Origin: Chloroflexota bacterium
GTDB lineage: Bacteria > Chloroflexota > Anaerolineae > Promineifilales > Promineifilaceae
Direction: 5' to 3'
Assembly: GCA_024223125.1 (NCBI GenBank)
Contig: JAAEOP010000369.1
Span: forward strand, 1 to 6,541
DNA length: 6,541 bases
The notes beneath the pieces were generated by a model. That model searched no databases, was not told the DNA's origin, and worked only from the letters and a program-made list of their open reading frames with translations. The first letter of the stretch is position 1. Each line of letters opens with the position of its first letter. Both the position numbers and the translations under genes were made by a program. Positions 4,868-6,541 of this stretch are shown in pieces.

Positions 4868-6301
4868 ATGACTGAGTACCGAGTTGAAAAAGATTCCTTA
4901 GGACAGGTAGAAGTGCCTGCCAACGCTTATTGGGGCGCGCAAACCCAACGAGCAATTCTCAATTTCCCCATTACAGGCTTAAAACCATACCCCGCTTTCG
5001 TCTGGTCTATGGCGATGATCAAACGAGCAGCGGCCGAAGTCAATTCCGAGTTGGATTTATTTCCTGATAAAGAAGTGGGTGGCAAAATTGTTTCTGGCGA
5101 CGCCATGGCACAAGCTATTATGATGGCGACCGATGAAGTGATTGACGGCCGTCTGGCAAACCAATTCGTTGTAGACCCCATTCAAGCTGGCGCCGGAACC
5201 AGCCACAACATGAACATCAATGAAGTTATTGCCAACCGGGCCAATGAAATTTTGGGCTATGGTCTTAACATCAGCGACAAACCTGTTCACCCCAACGATC
5301 ATGTGAATATGGCCCAATCCACCAACGACACCATCCCCACCGCTATTCGCCTGGGTTGTTTGTGGCGGCTGGATGAATTGCTGGCAACGTTAGCCAATCT
5401 GGCGGCCGCCTTGCGAGAAAAAGCAGACGAATTTGACGATGTGATTAAAAGCGGCCGTACTCATTTGCAAGATGCCGTTCCCGTGCGTCTGGGACAAGAA
5501 TTTAACGCCTACGCCTGTGCCATTGAACGTGACCAGGATAAAATTGAGCAGGCGGCCGAGGGATTACGCCGCCTAGGTATTGGCGGCACAGCCACCGGAA
5601 CCGGCCTCAACGCCCACACCGAATATCACCATCGTATGATTGCCACGCTCGGCCGTTTGACCGGATTGGAACTGCATGAATCCAACAACCTGTTTGAATG
5701 TATGCAAAGTATGGCCGACCCCGTTCACTTCAGCGGTTCCATGCGTACCCTGGCCCAAGACCTGACCCGCATCGCCAATGATTTCCGCCTGCTTTCTTCC
5801 GGCCCCAGCACCGGTCTGGATGAAATCCGTTTGCCGGTTGTCCAACCCGGCTCTTCCATTATGCCCGGCAAAGTTAATCCAGTGCTGGCCGAAATGTTGA
5901 ATATGGCTATGTTCCAGGTGATGGGCAATGATTTAACAGTGATGATGGCTGGTCAGGCAGGACAGCTTGAATTGAACGTGATGATGCCCATTATTGCTTA
6001 TAACCTGTTCCAGAGTATGGATGTGATCATCAATTCTGTGAATGCGTTTGTGGACAAATGTGTGGTTGGCCTAAAAGCCAATCCTGAAAAAGCGACCGGC
6101 TGGCTGGCTAAAAATGCCATCCTCGTCACTGCGCTCAATCCGGTTATCGGCTATCTGAAAGGGGCCGAAGTCGCCAAAGAAGCGATGGCAACCAACCGCA
6201 CTGTGCGTGAAGTGGTCATTGAAAAAGGCTACCTCTCTGGCGAAGAAGCCGACCGTCTGTTAGATGTCCGCAGCCTGACTGAAGGCGGTATTCAGAAATA
6301 A
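4868..6301 (+). CDS. aspA: Class II fumarase/aspartase-family lyase, probably aspartate ammonia-lyase
   Basis: The 477-residue enzyme is complete. The family signature GSSIMPGKVNP (328-338) forms the mobile catalytic loop: Ser329 is the expected general base, and Lys335 and Asn337 bind substrate carboxylates. Other active-site motifs are GAGTSHNMN (108-116), PNDHVNMAQSTND (142-154) and SGRTHLQDAVP (195-205). GAGTS and QSTND match aspartases (E. coli AspA, Bacillus AspB), where fumarase C has GTQ and QSSND. The C-terminal TVREVVIEKGYLS also resembles aspartase. Aspartase splits L-aspartate to fumarate and ammonia in the cytoplasm; fumarase C (fumarate to malate) is the main alternative and cannot be excluded. 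The ATG at 4868, with AGAGG at 4858-4862, is preferred over an in-frame TTG at 4850 that lies in the terminator T-tract. CGGCCG hexamers are frequent (5031, 5146, 5403, 5452, 5553, 5650). No partner gene is adjacent. Confidence 0.92.
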   Translation: MTEYRVEKDSLGQVEVPANAYWGAQTQRAILNFPITGLKPYPAFVWSMAMIKRAAAEVNSELDLFPDKEVGGKIVSGDAMAQAIMMATDEVIDGRLANQFVVDPIQAGAGTSHNMNINEVIANRANEILGYGLNISDKPVHPNDHVNMAQSTNDTIPTAIRLGCLWRLDELLATLANLAAALREKADEFDDVIKSGRTHLQDAVPVRLGQEFNAYACAIERDQDKIEQAAEGLRRLGIGGTATGTGLNAHTEYHHRMIATLGRLTGLELHESNNLFECMQSMADPVHFSGSMRTLAQDLTRIANDFRLLSSGPSTGLDEIRLPVVQPGSSIMPGKVNPVLAEMLNMAMFQVMGNDLTVMMAGQAGQLELNVMMPIIAYNLFQSMDVIINSVNAFVDKCVVGLKANPEKATGWLAKNAILVTALNPVIGYLKGAEVAKEAMATNRTVREVVIEKGYLSGEEADRLLDVRSLTEGGIQK

Positions 6302-6303
6302 TT

Positions 6304-6357
6304 GGTACTCATTCAGGGGGCTGCCAAGACCCTAAGGGTTTTACTCTTGAGAGTACC
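6304..6357 (+). repeat. Competing stem-loops just after the lyase stop codon
   Basis: GGTACTC (6304-6310) is complementary to GAGTACC (6351-6357). The inner TACTC (6342-6346) can instead pair with the same GAGTA (6351-6355) around a TTGA loop. The two foldings exclude each other. No T-tract follows, so a classical intrinsic terminator is not seen. Confidence 0.45.
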
Positions 6358-6530
6358 CGTTAGATTGATCGAAAAACCCTTAGGAATAAGGAATAAGGAT
6401 TAAATAAAACCCGAAAGTTGTCATTCCTGCGAAGGCAGGAATCCATCTTTTCTGAGGAGTGGATTCCCGCTTTCGCGGGTATGATAGATTAAAGTTTGGG
6501 GGTTAAATAAATCTCCATTCCTTAGGGTCT
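6327..6530. repeat. Small non-coding repeat cluster bounded by 11-bp inverted repeats (MITE-like candidate)
   Basis: AGACCCTAAGG (6327-6337) recurs as its exact reverse complement CCTTAGGGTCT at 6520-6530. A third copy of the core is inverted inside: CCTAAGGGTTTT (6331-6342) is the perfect reverse complement of AAAACCCTTAGG (6373-6384). CCATTC (6515-6520) and GAATGG (6531-6536) add a short stem at the right end. No coding frame or clear target-site duplication is visible. It may be a miniature element or a nest of palindromic repeats. Confidence 0.45.
6420..6485. repeat. Twin-hairpin palindromic repeat of the 'CATTCC(C/T)GC...GGAATCC' type
   Basis: Arms of 26 bp at 6420-6445 and 6460-6485 are inverted copies (21 of 26 positions identical) around 14 bp. 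Each arm folds on itself: TTCCTGC-GAAG-GCAGGAA on the left, CCCGC-TTTC-GCGGG on the right. This is the widespread dispersed intergenic repeat with GTCATTCC and GGATTCCCGC ends that I know from many bacterial genomes. Of the differences between arms, one pair is compensatory (T-A in one, C-G in the other), so each small stem is kept intact. Confidence 0.8.
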
Positions 6531-6541
6531 GAATGGATGCA

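Noticed and set aside
5573..5845. Minus-strand open frames inside the lyase gene
   Set aside because: Antisense to the most conserved part of the lyase; no start signals and no recognisable protein features.

Overview
The window looks like a piece of a Chloroflexota genome, probably Anaerolineae or a relative. This is an inference. It rests on a secreted-type protein ending in a 'VYLPFISK' tail of the kind I associate with exported Chloroflexota proteins, on the form of the RHS core and of the ferredoxin, and on mixed base composition. No rRNA or other phylogenetic marker is present. The hexamer CGGCCG occurs 23 times where one or two are expected, apparently a genome-wide signature.

Left half (1-3192), accessory and all on the plus strand. 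The window opens inside an RHS/YD-repeat protein: the end of its conserved core, then a hydrophobic linker and an unrecognised, AT-richer C-terminal module typical of polymorphic toxins. A gene for a formylglycine-generating-enzyme-like (SUMF1/FGE-sulfatase fold) protein follows 61 bp later, in the place where an immunity gene is normally found. It lacks both catalytic cysteines. The toxin-like C-terminus and this gene share AT-rich composition and have almost none of the CGGCCG hexamers, so they look like one imported cassette. Next is the decayed 3' part of an FG-GAP-repeat surface protein, with an in-frame stop.

Right half (3193-6541), metabolic and stress genes. sodN encodes nickel superoxide dismutase with an intact Ni-hook. 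sodX encodes the S26-like peptidase that removes its leader. They are separated by a heptamer-repeat tract and a strong hairpin. A ferredoxin gene follows with its own near-consensus promoter, a 5' leader hairpin and a strong terminator. The last gene encodes a class II fumarase/aspartase-family lyase whose active-site motifs lean toward aspartate ammonia-lyase. The final 240 bp hold no gene but carry nested inverted repeats that look like small non-coding mobile repeats.

Functionally, sodN and sodX form a clear substrate-protease pair. The RHS tail and SUMF1-like gene are a plausible but unproven functional pair. The ferredoxin and the lyase seem to be separate transcription units. I see no CRISPR array, transposase, tRNA or rRNA. 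The least explained parts are the RHS C-terminus with its SUMF1-like partner, the hexamer signature, and the repeat clusters at 3791-3867 and 6304-6536.
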